Shown in pieces: positions 1 to 13,145 of a stretch of 25,789 nucleotides of DNA; position 1 is the first letter of the stretch; every line of letters begins with the position of its first letter. The notes under the pieces were generated by a model, which worked only from the letters and a program-made list of their open reading frames with translations, was not told the DNA's origin and made no database searches. A program made the translations under genes and the position numbers. Source of the DNA: Smittium mucronatum (taxonomy: Eukaryota > Kickxellomycota > Harpellomycetes > Harpellales > Legeriomycetaceae); contig LSSL01007554.1 in the NCBI GenBank assembly GCA_001953115.1, positions 1 through 25,789 on the forward strand. Reading direction: 5' to 3'.

Positions 1-3000
1 CATCTATTTTATTTACTTGAAATTTCTTTAATAAAATATCAAGAAATATGAAATCGATAAAAAAATTATGCAATTTTTTTTTATTTAAAGGCTTTTTAAG
101 CTGTATAATATTTAAAAACCTAATCAACACTCTTTTAAACATATTTAAAATCGTAAAATCTACTATATCGTAGACATTTATTTTTCAAGAAATAATTTAT
201 AATTTTTGATCTTTTCTTTCCTAAAATCAAAATCTGTAAAACAAGATTTTGTTTGTTTTTTTCGAAATTTTTTAAAAAATATTTCAATCTACTTTTCTAA
301 AATTTTCAAAAAATTTAATTAGAAAAAAAATTAAAATTATTATGGATTTATATTTTTTATGGAAATAATATTTAAATATGATCTTTAAATTATGTTATTT
401 AAAAATTTCTTAAGGAATTTCATCCGAAAAAAAATATTATTTATTAAAATCAGGTTATCATACGTATGATAAAAAATCCTTATTTTTTCTTGAGATAATT
501 TCTTAAAATTTTAGTATATTTAATTACTTTTTTTTCTGTTAAAAAACGATCAATTTTTTGATTCAATATAAATCAAGTCATTAAAACTGATTCAATATGA
601 TAAATTAGTTATTTTTATGTGAAATTTCTATATTTACTTAAAATAGTCGTACATTTAATTATAAAATTAATAATGTCGAATAAACTTCGCTTTAAATTAA
701 AAATATCGTAAAAATATTAACTAAAAAAATTTTCTTTTGTGAATAAAATTGCTTATACATCTAGCATGATTTTTAATGTATTTATATCTAATAAATTTTC
801 TATAATTTTTATTAGGAATTTATTAATTAAAACGAATTCTAGTATTTTGGAAAATTATTTTGTTAAAAATAATATCGAAAATCAGTCAAAATTCCATAGT
901 TTAAAAATATAATAAATAAATAGTAAACATTATAAATATCAAGAAACTAAAAAAAAAATTTATTTATGGGATCCAGAAAATAGAAATATTTTTCGAACTA
1001 TTATCTAATAATTATAAAATAAATTATCTACCTAGTAAATAATTCCATATTGAAATCAGATTTGATAAATTTTAAACATATATAGGATATTTATTATAAT
1101 AAATTAAATTATTTTGCAACCATATTCTAGTTTTTAATATATTTTCCTTTTAATCTCATATATTATTTGTTTTATTAAATTTTTTTTTAGTTAATTCACC
1201 TATGCACACGTATTAAAATATATTTATATCGAGATTATTTGTGTTCATACGCAACACCTTTTATATAATATCCATAATATTAAAAATTAAAAAAAAATGT
1301 AATGATAAATCCATGTATATAATTATGAAAATAATTTTTTATTATTTTTAATTATATTATATTGATTTTTAAGAAATAATTGAGGTTAATTTTTTTTTTT
1401 GAGATGTTAATATTATGCGAAATAATGATCTATCGAAAAAATTATATAACCAAAACAAAGTAAATAAAAGAAGCATGTTTAATAATGCATTTTTTTTAAA
1501 TAAATATTAGTATAATGAGATAAGCGGGAGAAAATTAAGATCTGAGATCTGATATTTTGAATCCGAACTCATTAAATAATTATTAAACAATATATTTAAA
1601 GATATAATACAGAAAATTTAGCTTATTATGATGAATAATCTTAGAATTTTGCGGTGATTTACTACAAACACTACTTATTTATTTCAATGTAGTTCTATTT
1701 TTAGTGAGCATAAAATATCACACCCATCCACATTTTTCCTATATTTAGCTATCAATTTATTTTTTTATATATTTTATCAAGCTTCAAAAAATAACTTCTT
1801 TTAAATAAAATAATATACATATTATTTAAAAATTGTGAAATTTTTATTAGTTGATATTATTTTTAAATCTGAAAGTAAAATTTATAGACACAATATTTTC
1901 AAAAGATTTTAATTGTAAATTACATGAAAAAGAGTTTTTTTTCAGATAAATTCTTGTTTTTTATTGATATATAAAATAATGGTATGAATTGAAAAAAAAT
2001 ATTTGAATAGGCATCAGTTAAATATATTAGGTTTAAATCGAATAATAAAATTAATAATAAGAAAATATAATATTACAGAAAATCATAACATATCAAAAAA
2101 AATTAAACTTCAAAAAGCATATTTAATAAAATAATAAATTATTAATAATCATTTAAGGTTAAAAACAGAGAAAATATTAATTAGTCATTTTGTTAAATAG
2201 ATAAAAATAAGTAAAATATATAACAATAGTATATTAAATTATATTTAAATCTAAATCAATATGAAAGAAATATATGCAGTCTAATAAATCAAATAAAATA
2301 ATACGAATGTAATGAGTTAATATGGTAGATTAGATGAAATTTACAGTGGAACGAAGATGAAACATGTATGTAAATTTATTTAATAATTTACCAATAGAAA
2401 TCACTACTTAATTTTTTCAATTGAAAAAATTAAACATATCTTATTATCTTGGATGACTTTGAAGCTTTTTAAAACAAATTTTTAATCAATTTTATGTGTT
2501 AAATACTTATAATCTGCCAAATAATATTATTTTTAATAAATTTATTCATTAAAAAAACTAACTATATTTTAAATCAGGAAAAATTACTTAAGCCCAAAGG
2601 ATAGTTAATAGAAGTTGAAACTGATTTAATTTTGATAAATCAAAAAAATTGTTATTATTGCTAATGTGGTATTAAAATATACTCATAAGTAAATAAAAAA
2701 TCAGGTAAGTACAAAAAAAACGGATATATAGCCTAAAATGTATGATTTTCAGAAGTAAAAAGGATCTTTGGTAGTCTTATATCACCTTTTAATGCTAACT
2801 TTGTACTCTAAATATAATTTTTTTGAGTTTTTGTATCATGTATTTATTTGAGTTTAGCTTCGATTTTTTTTATTCAATAGTTGAATATTTGGCTCTTAAA
2901 TTTTAATAAATATTAAATAAGCGCATGATTGATACTAGATGATATTTTAAATTACATATTAAACACCATTTTATTATAATAAAAAAAATTTACGCGTCTT

Positions 3001-3890
3001 TAATAAAGTTAAATAATTATATTTTGACATTTTATTCATTTAATATAACTCTTTAGAAATCAAATATAACCTTATATTTTTTTGATCACCAGAGTATTTT
3101 TTTAAAATTAGATAGATTAAAACAGAAAAAAATATTTTCACAGATTTAATTAAGTGAGTTTCAAATTATTCGATTTTTTTATATTTTCTTATTATCATCA
3201 CAAATCGGACTAGATATCATTTATTCAATATAAATGCCAATAAGAAGTTATTTGGATATTTATTCAGTCTAGAGTTTTTAAAAATTAGTAATTTATATAA
3301 TGAAATCAAAATAAAACAATTTAATATACTAATATACATTTTATTAATATGAGAAATACTTTTATATTTCCTTTTGTAAAACGTTGCAGATTAATTATAA
3401 CAATTTTTCATAATATTCAATTTCCACTTGGGTAAATTAAAATTAAAATCAAGACCTACGTAATAATAATAAATAATAAACCATTTATTATTATTTTTAT
3501 ATTTAATTTATGATTATCTGATTTATATATATATGTATATATATTCCCATTTTATCTCATTGATAACCCATAGTCAACTAAGTGAATAAAAAATAAAATG
3601 TTTGATTTGATATATATCAAGTAATCTCAATAATAAAGATTTATCCAAATAATTAAATCAGTCTAAAAATTATTAAATTCCGTATATTTTTTCCATCTCA
3701 GTACTTTGTGATATATTAGTATAAACAAATTTGCGATCAATTTGATTTGATATTTTTTGAAATAGAGATTTTTCAAAATTTTCTTTATAAATCCAACTAA
3801 ATTAGATAAACTTATTTTAATATTGTATCATATTTTTAATTCGAATAAAAAACAAGTAAACGGGTATATGTGCTATCGCTCCTTAATGAA
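1..3890. other. AT-rich gene desert, no gene seen
   Basis: I see no supported gene here. The sequence is dominated by A and T runs with frequent stops on both strands, and no open frame shows coding-like codon use. The only structure worth marking is a perfect 18-bp palindrome at 455-472, listed separately, and short TA-rich stretches such as 3526-3542. No tRNA-like cloverleaf and no islands of higher G+C were seen until about 3.85 kb. Confidence 0.6.
455..472. repeat. Perfect 18-bp palindrome
   Basis: The sequence TTATCATACGTATGATAA is identical to its reverse complement and has no spacer. It sits in noncoding AT-rich DNA with no gene nearby, so no operator role can be assigned. Palindromes of this length occur by chance at some rate in strongly AT-biased DNA, but the central CATACGTATG portion is less trivial than a simple AT palindrome. 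Confidence 0.5.
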
Positions 3891-3894
3891 TTTT

Positions 3895-4560
3895 TGCATT
3901 GCGGAATTTTATTTTAATATAACTTCATCAAAAACTATACTAAAAAATACGAAAAAATGAAAAAGTCGTTTAGAAAAGACTATTATCCTAACTATAATAA
4001 GCTCCTCTACCAAACTAACGGCTGCGTACCTACGGGAAAAGGGTGCAGACTACCAAAAAAAAGACCCCCCCCCCACCGGCATTGCTTCAAATAGGTTTAT
4101 GACTGAGTTTACAAGCAGTCAAGAATCAAGCTATTTGTAATAGAAAAAAGATTAATGAAGCTATTGAGTTCCTAGTCAGAGTCTACTTCTAACAGGATTA
4201 ATAAAATTAGTCACCTAACCAAACTTGTGTTTTATCGAAGTGGCTTTCCTACAGATAGCTGTTAGAAGCTGAGATCCGTTTGAAGTTCGAACGCTGGACC
4301 TTTGCACTAGAATATTTCTCAACTGTGCTAAAAAATCGGTTCCTTCTGTTTCGAGATGGTTCTTCTCTGAAATTGCTGTCCTTCGAATCGCTATGCGCCA
4401 TCTTCACCACTCCGAACCAAGAATAGTTCAACTTTGTACGAAATTTTAGTTTATTAAACTTCGATAAATACACTACTAAAACCCTAAACCACATCATAGT
4501 ATTTTAATCTTAGATGATGATTGAAAAACTAGTGAAAATAATAATATAAAAAATTAAAAT
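3895..4560 (-). repeat. Dispersed inverted repeat, copy A
   Basis: Read on the minus strand this block matches 17150-17785 on the plus strand over roughly 600 bases, with many substitutions and small indels. Shared landmarks in order are a coding-like stretch ending in an ISASNSY frame, a GACTAGGA-type segment, a ten-base homopolymer (C at 4065-4074 on the plus strand, so G on the repeat strand), and the motif CCTTTTCCCGTAGGTA. Similarity fades on both sides, so the edges are approximate. It is clearly richer in G+C than its surroundings. It could be an old mobile element or a dispersed gene duplicate. I recognise no transposase or reverse transcriptase motif, and no terminal repeats or target-site duplication. 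Confidence 0.75.
4249..4497 (-). CDS. Uncharacterised 82-aa ORF inside repeat copy A
   Basis: I do not recognise this protein. It has a hydrophobic N-terminal stretch (about residues 3-12), a basic segment, then a Ser/Asp/Arg-rich middle (SDSKDSNFREEPSRNRRNR, about residues 35-53), and it ends KRISASNSYL. The frame matters because the same frame can be followed in copy B at 17200-17436. Near the end both read RISASNSY followed by one residue and a TAG stop, and the codon changes inside RISASNSY are synonymous third-position changes (ATC/ATA, GCT/GCG). The same holds around GVV. This suggests past selection on protein. The ATG at 4497 is the first in frame. A second ATG at 4401 (residue 33) has a better start context, but homology extends in frame upstream of it and copy B has ACA there. 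It may be the last exon of a longer protein or element-encoded. Confidence 0.4.
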   Translation of the reverse strand: MMWFRVLVVYLSKFNKLKFRTKLNYSWFGVVKMAHSDSKDSNFREEPSRNRRNRFFSTVEKYSSAKVQRSNFKRISASNSYL

Positions 4561-5589
4561 ACAAGTTTTTTACAAATTATTCGTAGTTAGCGCATTTATT
4601 TTAATAAAAAATTAAATTTATAATATTAATTGAGATATTACGCTAGTAAATAGTTTTATATTCCAAGTATTATAATATCTAAAGATTTATTTAAAATTAA
4701 TTAATCTAGGAGTATTATAATTTTTTTATAAAACTTCTCTTGGCCTAAAAAGATGTAAAAAATATCGATTTTTGATAAATTTTCATCAATATTATTTATA
4801 AACTCATTTTTTAAAATTTTTAATAGTTGAATTTAATAACCTATATTTAAATTAAGCCGTGAAAAAGAATTTTTTTAGATTTTTATTAAAATTATTTAGA
4901 GTTAATGCATTTATTTTGTTTTTAAATTTTACTGGTTTTGAAAATTATTATAAATTAAGAAATCATAAACTTAAGAGATTATTTGTTAAAGATAAACGTT
5001 TTTTATATCTAAATTATAGTTTAATTTTTATATTAAATTTCATATTTAGGATACAAAAAAATATTCTAAGATAGGAATTGATTAATATTTATAAAAAAAA
5101 TTCATCAAATAATATAAATTTTTGTTTTTGCATATCGCCAATATTAATTTTGAATTATTTGAGCTCAAATTACACAAAAAATAATTGAAAAAACATATTA
5201 AAATTAACTAAAAGCTAAAAAGCAATATTAAATTGATAGAAAATAGCTTATTCTAAACAACAGGCTCCTTCTCAAAAAATAGTGAGCCTTTTGAAAAATT
5301 TTCTATATGGTATTTGGATAAAATTTGAAAAAAAAGATGTTATTTTGTTACCAATATAATAATATTTCATCATATTAAAAAAAAAGTTTAAAGGAAATTT
5401 TTTCTATAAAAATCATTTTTATTTTGACTATTTATGAATTTTTAATAATTGATAGATTTTATTTGAAATTTTTAGCTGAAATTCTAATTACATTGTGTTA
5501 GGGCCGGAATGGCACCAGATAAAAGGTTTGAACTATTTATGGTTTTATTTGATATAAACTAGAGGATTAAGAAAAGATAAAATAATTTG

Positions 5590-5840
5590 AGGTGGTAAAT
5601 TAAGACTAAAAGGTGTATGTGGGATGGGGAGATTAAACAAAGTGCTTATCCTGTATTGGAAAGAGTAGCCGTAGAATTACTATGGTGGATTTGCATATCT
5701 TTCTAGTAAAATATAGATTGATTAATCTACGTACTAAATTGCAGATTGAGGCAATCTGTATAATCCTATTATTCTGTTTATTCCATTGTGATGACTCATT
5801 GTTTGGGATTAGCAAAATTAGGTAAGAATGTAATTCTTAC
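5590..5840. other. Higher-G+C island with two perfect hairpins and antisense-paired open frames
   Basis: This short island is visibly less AT-rich than its flanks. It has a 7-bp stem with a 3-nt loop at 5742-5758 (CAGATTG/CAATCTG) and an 8-bp stem with a 3-nt loop at 5822-5840 (GTAAGAAT/ATTCTTAC). Both strands carry stop-free frames of about 60 codons in antisense codon register, a pattern that low stop density alone can give. I recognise no protein family in either frame. It could be a decayed gene or a fragment of a mobile element. Confidence 0.3.
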
Positions 5841-6841
5841 ATGTTGACACATTAAAATCTATTGGTTATTTTGTAGAAAATTAAAGCAATTTCCCAAAAT
5901 TAATGGTAAAATTTTAATTAAAAACTATACATTAAAGAATCGAAAAAATTCATCCCATACGAAAATTATTATGGATATTTATGAATTACTTTTAAAATAT
6001 AAATAATTATGTTCAAGAAAAATTATCTTGTGAGTGATTTAAAAATAAACTTTGATTTCCAAAAACTGACTCCAAACTTCAGCTACTATTTCCAAAAACC
6101 GATTTCAAACCTTAAAGAGTTTTAGAATTTTATTTATAGTGTTAGAAAATAAAGTCTCCGAGTAAAATGTGATTTTTTATCTAATTAAATTTAAAATTTT
6201 TTTATCTGTTTGTAAAATCAACAGCTTAAATATTTAATATTTCTTAAATATATATTAAAATATCTTTTTAATTTTAAAATATTTTTTAATATTATAAAAC
6301 AGAAAGTAATTTTTTTTTTTTATAAACATATACATTTTGATTTCACATTGAAATAACTAGAAGAAAATGAGATATTTATATGATTATGGGAAATTTTAGA
6401 GTTTTTATTCACACAAAATTGTAGGCTTTTTTTTTTCAAAATTTAGGAAATTAATATTAGAAATAACCAGATGAGTTTCAATTTTTTATTGATTTTCTTT
6501 ATTTAGTTTTAATTATATTCTTAATTTATTTTTTATTAATAGAAATAATAAATTAAAATATGTAAAAATAATATATTCAAAAAAAAAATTGGCTAGATTA
6601 AAAAAACCAATTTAAATCATATAATTACTATTTTTTTTCTGAAATCTACAGAATAAAATTCTAATATAAAAATAATTTTTGTACATTTAAAAATAATTTT
6701 TAAATCATTTAATAGGCGGAGGTATTTTGCTAACAATGATCGTTAAAGAGCAAGACCTACTGAAAAATTCATATTAATGTTAAATAAGATAGATAAATAA
6801 GAGAAAAATATTCCCTTGAAACAAAGCCTTCGAGGTATGGG

Positions 6842-6855
6842 GCCGCTAGAGCGGC
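6842..6855. repeat. G+C-rich hairpin in AT-rich DNA
   Basis: GCCGCTAGAGCGGC forms a stem of five to six base pairs with a very short loop. It stands out because ten of fourteen bases are G or C in a region where G+C is rare. No surrounding RNA gene structure could be built from it. Confidence 0.35.
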
Positions 6856-8847
6856 AGATGGGAGTTAAGTGAATATTTTTTTAAATATTTTTTTTATAAC
6901 TCTTTATTAACTTTAAAATAAATTTCCCGTAAAAAAAATGAAAAAAATATTAATTTATGTGGTTTTTTTCCGGCTCTTAAATCTTTTTAACTTTTAAAAA
7001 AAAGACTCAAATTTAAATTTAAAATTTAATAACTGAAATTATTTATTGATTGTATTTCAACTGAGATGTGAAAATAAAAATAATGAGATAAAATTCATTA
7101 ATATATGAGAGAATAATTAGACTACAAATCTATTTTTTATCTACCCAAACATTTTAATCGGAGTCAAACCCAATTATATATAGATAATGTGAACATCACA
7201 TTTAATGACTCATAATTTATAGCTTTACCCATACGTTTTATTTATAAGTATAAAGATAAAAGTTTTTTCTAAACTGAAAATTTTTTCAAAGTTTAAAAAC
7301 ATTAAACCCAAATTTTTTTAAGAAGCAATAAAATACACATATAAATCCATCTAAAAACTCGAATTAATTTCTACCTCAAATCAGAATTTTATATATTCAA
7401 ATTGATTAATTTAAAAAATTTATCAGAAAATTTATAGATTTCTAAATTAAATTTTTGTTACTGATAATCTTGGAAAATTTCTTGGGAATTTAGTATTGTT
7501 TTATTCGGCTGTTAGAGGATATTGAGAGTTCATTTAAACTGAAGAATTTATTAAATTTCTGTTTTTTATTTATAGGTCCAATGAATTTTTTTTGATTCTT
7601 TTTTAAATTTTGTAATTCATTTTGAAAATCCTAAATTAAATATTAATTTATATTAAGTCTGATAATTGCAGGTCTTAGAACAACTCTCTATTTCATCCTA
7701 AAATAATTGATTGCTTACGAATTTTCAAAATTATTTTTTACAGATATATTCTCGGTGAACCTTTGTAGTTAACAATTAATTTTAAATCTACGGAAAAAGT
7801 GTTTTTATATATTTATTTATTATTTTGCGATATTTAAAAAAATTAAAATTAAAATTTTTGTACAGTTTTTAGATCTTTTTTTTTCATAGTTCCATCCAGA
7901 TTCTATAAAAACTATCTAAATTCGACATTAATAATTTTAATACCTTGATAATATTATTTTTAAAAAAAAACCTAAATGATATTCTAAAAAAAAAAATCCA
8001 TTATAATCAGCAAAATAGTGTGAAGAAATTTCTTATACAGTATTATGTATTATTTCGCAGAATAGTGAGTTCAAAATTTTGAATTTTACAAAATGAGGAT
8101 GAGAATTAGTACACGCGTGCATTTTTTTTAACACGGGATTAAAATTTGGATTTCATTATATATAAAAAGCACTAAAATGAGTTTTTTGAGTCTTGGATTA
8201 AATTTTTTGAAGAATTTTTTTTAAATTATACCTGACAATAATATCATGATCAAGGTATGAATTAGAGAAACCTGAGTATTATATTTTAGATTTTTTGTAA
8301 AAGAAAGTGCAATTTCCAACAAAAATATTAATTATTCTGAAATTTTCCTTAAATTTTATTTCAATTTTCATTTGTTAGTCCTGAAACTAATGCAAAATTT
8401 GAGGTAAATTTTTTTTGAATTATTTCTATAATTTTTTTTATCAATTTTAATGGTTTTAAAAAGGTATGTAACCAGACTAAATAAAATTTATTGACTCCAT
8501 CCCGACCCATTAAGATCTCTGTACCTTTTAAGTTTTGGTTCTACAAAAATTCATCTCTTTCTGAGACTTAAACTTGGCGTATATGATTCAGAATATTAAT
8601 TTTGTCTCGCAGAGTGTGACATATGCACTCTCTTGGTACGAGTTGGCAGAATTGATTTGGGTTGTTAGCCCCTTCCCGGCTAAAGAAGGTAGATGTGAAA
8701 ATAAATAAGAGGAATTATTAGGTGTATTAATAAAATTGAAAATAAAATTTGTAAGGATAGTGGCTTTATATAAAGTAAATACAATATGAAATTCTGGATT
8801 GAAATTTTGAAAAAATTTAATACTTTTTTTACTGCTTATTTTTTCTT

Positions 8848-8885
8848 CTTTTCTTTTCTTTTCTTTTCTTTTCATTTCATTTCTT
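8848..8885. repeat. TTTTC pentanucleotide microsatellite
   Basis: Several near-perfect TTTTC units are followed by TTTCA variants. Read on the other strand it gives a Lys/Arg/Glu-rich peptide, which makes a spurious open frame at 8588-8875. Confidence 0.85.
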
Positions 8886-9596
8886 TTGGTTTCTATTTCT
8901 CTCTTTATTAAATAGGGATTGATTCTATATTTAATTCAGATTTATAATTAAATATTTACCAATTAATAATTTAATGAATGCAAATTTTCATCAAAAATAA
9001 ATTATGCGACGAATTTTTTTGGTTTCATTACCAATAATAATAGTAATATTGTAAAATTAATTTTCGATTAAGATTAATTACCACCAGATTTTTCGATTTT
9101 GTAAATATAATTGTAGTATCTATTATAAAAAGGAGCAGAATTCAAACAAATTTTAACTCTTGAACTTTTAACAATGAAATCTTATTGATTTATGTTTTTT
9201 AATTAATAATTGCAATAAACAGCTATTAATTTCCAATAAAATAACCCACCAAAACCATATGAAAATTTAGATTATGTTTAAATTTAGAAATTTTAGTTTA
9301 ATTGTTTGACGATTACACAAATTCATATACGTAACAATATTTTCCTATCAACACAACCGTTAATCCAACTCAAAATATTCGCTCTAATAGGCTTTTACTA
9401 ATACTATCCGTCATTATCCTGCGTATTATTTGACCTTTATCTAGATAAAACGACAAGTGTCAACCAATATAAAACACTAACTAAAACGACTTTTGATATT
9501 TTAATTGTTATAAATAAAAATATCTGATTTTCATCTTTATAATCATCATTAAATTCAGATTCAGAAAGACTTTTTAAAACTCAATTATTTTTTTGA

Positions 9597-9653
9597 CATA
9601 TATGGCAGATTGGGATAAAAATCTCGAGAAAACATATATATATGGCAGATTGG
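9597..9653 (+). repeat. Short direct repeat, two copies
   Basis: The string CATATATGGCAGATTGG occurs at 9597-9613 and again, with a slightly longer TA tract, at 9633-9653. The starts are 36 bases apart. It is a local duplication of unknown meaning in noncoding DNA. Confidence 0.7.
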
Positions 9654-11676
9654 ACACTTGATAGTTTTTGGCATAATTTTTTTAAATTTTTTCGGGAATT
9701 TGTTGTAATATATGCATAATCCAAATTGTAAATCATGATTTTCAGACTAAGAGAACCTAAAAAAAATTTTTTTGTACTTTTAAAGATAATAAACCGGAAC
9801 ATATATCTAAAATTTTTCCTTTATTTTGAATAATTAGATTGCATTCAATATTATGGAATTTTCAGTAAATATTTCCCTAATACTTATTTTTTTTTAAGGT
9901 ATCAGTGATGATTTATTTTTTTGATAAGTTTTTTTTATTGGTAAATATAAAATTTTGCATATTTCATTCTCCATTTTCTTTTTAATATGTTTATTTGAAA
10001 ATTGAACCCCGAATTATCTTAATAATTTCTTTTATTGACTGAAAAAAACGATTAAAGAATATTATACCTGTTTTTGCTGAATTCTGTTAGTTTATTATGT
10101 ATATTTAAAAAAACATATATTATTATTATTTTTTTAAGGACATTTAAATCCTCTTTAAAAGTATTCCATATTTTTGAATATATTAAGAAATTATCTTATA
10201 AGAATTTTTATAACCTTTCGATATCAATTCAGCTACTTTATCAAATTTTTTTTGAAAAAAGACTTTTTTTAAATTTTTTTTATTTTTAAACATATTTACT
10301 CAATATACAGTGCTTTAAATGTAACTATTCGAAAAATCCATTTCTAATTATTTAGCTTTAAAATTTTTTATTAACCTTATCAAAAAAACAGTGTAGTCAA
10401 AATTTGATTTATTCAATTACGATAACTCGAAATAATTAGACTTATTTTCACTTTAAAACTCTGAAATTCTATACCTCATGAAATTTCCATCAACCCAAGA
10501 GGTAATACCTTACTATATTTTATTCATCATCATGCCAAATATACGAAAAATTAAACATTAGTAAAAATAACATTGATTATATTTGAAATTATCAAAAAAA
10601 ATTCTAGCCTTATCCTTATCAGTACAAAATTGAATTAATAAAAAAAAGAAATTTCGCAACTCTTATTAGCAAAGTGTATCCAGTCCTAAAAAATTTTCCA
10701 CTTGTCAAATTTTAGTAAGTATTTTTCATAAAATAAATAAAAGTTAGTTTTGGGTACGTTAGCTATATTTAATGCTTTTAAAATGTTTCATAACTTCATC
10801 TATATTTTGTACATATATTTAATCACCCTCGTAAATTTTACCCTAAACTGTTAAATTTGATCCTTATTTAAATTTGAGGCTTTTTTCGTTAATTTTTGTT
10901 ACACATAATTTAGAAAAATATTTCAGCTAGATTTAACTCGGAAAATCAGTTTAAAATAATTAGTTGAAATTTCAAAGCTTTGTGTTTTGAATAATAGACT
11001 GCTGCTTAAATATAATTTTTTGACAAAATTTCTTTAAAGTAATATACAAGATTTTTATTTAATAAATATTTAAAATTATTCTTATGCTGTTAAATTTTGT
11101 CAAAACACGAGCTGTCTGTCAAATTTTTATATTAAACAAATGAATATTGCTGCGATGCATTTCATACAAGGAATTTACAAATATAATTCAAAAATATTTG
11201 ACTAATGATTATTTTTATTTTTATTAATAGTAATTCTGAATAAAAAATCTCAAAATCTTCTTGATTCTGAAGATTTATTTCACCCTGATAAAAAATATAT
11301 CTTTATTAAAACTCATTATCATTTTTTGGATTATTTTTACTTATATTAAATTGGTCCTGAGGGCTTTCTAGAATAAATTTATCTTTACTTTCTATAATTT
11401 TTTAGTATAATATATAATATTTTATTTATTAATATAATTTTTAGTTTAAAAACCCCAGTAGAGTAACGTAAAAAAATTCAGAAAATATATTAAAACTATT
11501 TTTTCGTCGATTTAACATATGAAGATGTGGTATAATTTGATATATTAAGATTTCTGGACATATATAAAGTTTTTCTGCAAGAAAATTAGATTTTTTGCAA
11601 GTAAATTTAAACGACAGAGACATATTTTATTTAATAACGGTGGAATAGTTAGTGCCTCAAAATATTATTAATAAGC

Positions 11677-11703
11677 AAATATATAAATATATAAATATAT
11701 AAA
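11677..11703. repeat. AAATATAT microsatellite
   Basis: Three tandem AAATATAT units are followed by a partial unit. It is a simple AT repeat with no associated gene. Confidence 0.75.
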
Positions 11704-12650
11704 ATTTATTATTCTCATAAAATTTAATACGTGCGTATTATACTATTTAGAAAAAAATTTAAGATACTAAAACCAAACTTAACTTAAAATTATTATTTTT
11801 TGTATTTGAGATATAAAAATAGCTCTAATATTATTGGGGTTGTTTTTAACTACTAAAGAAGATTTACAAAGGCTTAAATAAATGCTTTAAATTGAAAAAA
11901 ATATGGTTCTTTTATTGAATATAAATATAAGGAATAGAGTTGGTGATTCGGATTATTTTGCAGTTTAAGTCTCAATTATTATTTTATTTACATCATCTTT
12001 TAATTATTAACATGAAAAAAATTATCTTAAATATTTACAACATCTAAAGCTTCAATGCTTCATTCAAGAGATTAGGTAAAAAAGACTATATTTACATCAG
12101 CTAATCTATTTGATAAAACACAAAATATTGAAAATTTTAAATTTTGGTTAAAATTTCTGTTTTTTTAAATCAAAATTTTTAGAATTTTGGTTCAAAATTA
12201 CACGAAATCAAAAATAACGCTAAAAGATCAAATTTAAATTATAATCAAATCTAAGAATTAAAGGTTGAAGCATCAAAACATAGTTTTAGATTCGTTAGAG
12301 TTCTTAATTTAAGATTTCTAAGTACTTAGCTAATTGGGTTCCTATGAAGCTTACTCTAGTGTTTTGGTTTTTTAATTTCAAAGTTGCTAATTATCTAACC
12401 TATGATATTATTTTTTGTGAAATTTATTTAATTTTTACCTTTTCACTTCTCTCCTCTATCCACAAAGAGAAGTTCCTCTTATTTTTCTAAAACAATCTTA
12501 AATAATAAAATAACACATAAGTTAAACAAAATCTGAATTTTTTTTTATCTGATTGGGAGTAAAGCTTGTATAACGTGTGTAAGCTTACCAATACAAATGA
12601 GCCCAAACTATTTAATTAATTACACCCTCAATAATAATAAGAATTAGAAG

Positions 12651-12674
12651 TATAAATATAAATATAAATATAAA
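12651..12674. repeat. TATAAA hexanucleotide microsatellite
   Basis: Four tandem TATAAA units. Although each unit looks like a TATA box, no gene follows, so a promoter role is not claimed. Confidence 0.8.
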
Positions 12675-13145
12675 ATTAAGCCCACTAATTCGGATTCTAT
12701 ATAACTGGATCAAATTTAAGAGTGGAAACCAATTATCAAAATACATATATATAATTTACTTATAGATAAAATATATGTTTTATTGTGTGTATAATTATTT
12801 AATTATGATTCTCACCCCCCCCTTTCTTTCAAATTCTTTATTAATAAATAACTTTCGTTTGATGATAAAACATCCTTTTGCAAAAAACATCATTTTTATA
12901 TGTTTAGGCTCAATTTATAATAATGCTTACTCAATATAAATTAATCAATTCAACTTATTATTTGCTTTTTAAAAAGTATTTATATTTGTAATTTAAATTT
13001 TTTAATTGTATTTTCAATTTTCTATTAAAGTATTAGGACTCGCATTTTTGTTCAAGATGGTGTTTTTTTTTTTTTTGTGGAGTGAAATTCATAGCACAAT
13101 TGACTACTGTTTTCGTTAATTTTAATACTGTTAGTTTAGCTATAA

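Larger units (their letters stand above)
4560..13030. other. Long AT-rich stretch without supported genes
   Basis: No gene can be supported here. A few islands of slightly higher G+C occur: 5480-5860 with two short hairpins, 6715-6870 with a G+C-rich hairpin, and 8480-8720. Simple repeats are at 8848-8885, 11677-11703 and 12651-12674. The open frames present (for example 4859-5074, 9581-9802, 10074-10289, 11441-11623) are low-complexity Phe/Lys/Ile/Asn strings as expected from AT-biased noncoding DNA, and several begin with codons other than ATG. Confidence 0.6.

Noticed and set aside
4572..4925. Similarity between about 4572-4610 and 4885-4918 (AAATTATT..TAGTTA.CGCATTTATTTT style)
   Set aside because: Only about 25 bases align and they are AT-rich, so chance cannot be excluded.
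4859..5074. 71-codon plus-strand frame, Phe/Leu/Lys-rich
   Set aside because: It starts with GTG, uses almost only AT-rich codons and has no domain. It is expected by chance in such DNA.
5261..5294. Hairpin AGGCTC...GAGCCT followed by T-rich sequence, terminator-like
   Set aside because: The setting is eukaryotic nuclear DNA with no upstream gene, and the 16-base loop makes a bacterial-type terminator unlikely.
8588..8875. 95-codon minus-strand frame
   Set aside because: Its first part is the translation of the TTTTC microsatellite and the rest shows no recognisable protein features.
9581..10289. Open frames at 9581-9802 (-) and 10074-10289 (+)
   Set aside because: Low-complexity Phe/Ile/Lys sequences in AT-rich DNA with no similarity I can name. 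The second does not begin with ATG.
11441..11623. 60-codon minus-strand frame
   Set aside because: Short, AT-rich, no domain and no conserved partner elsewhere in the window.
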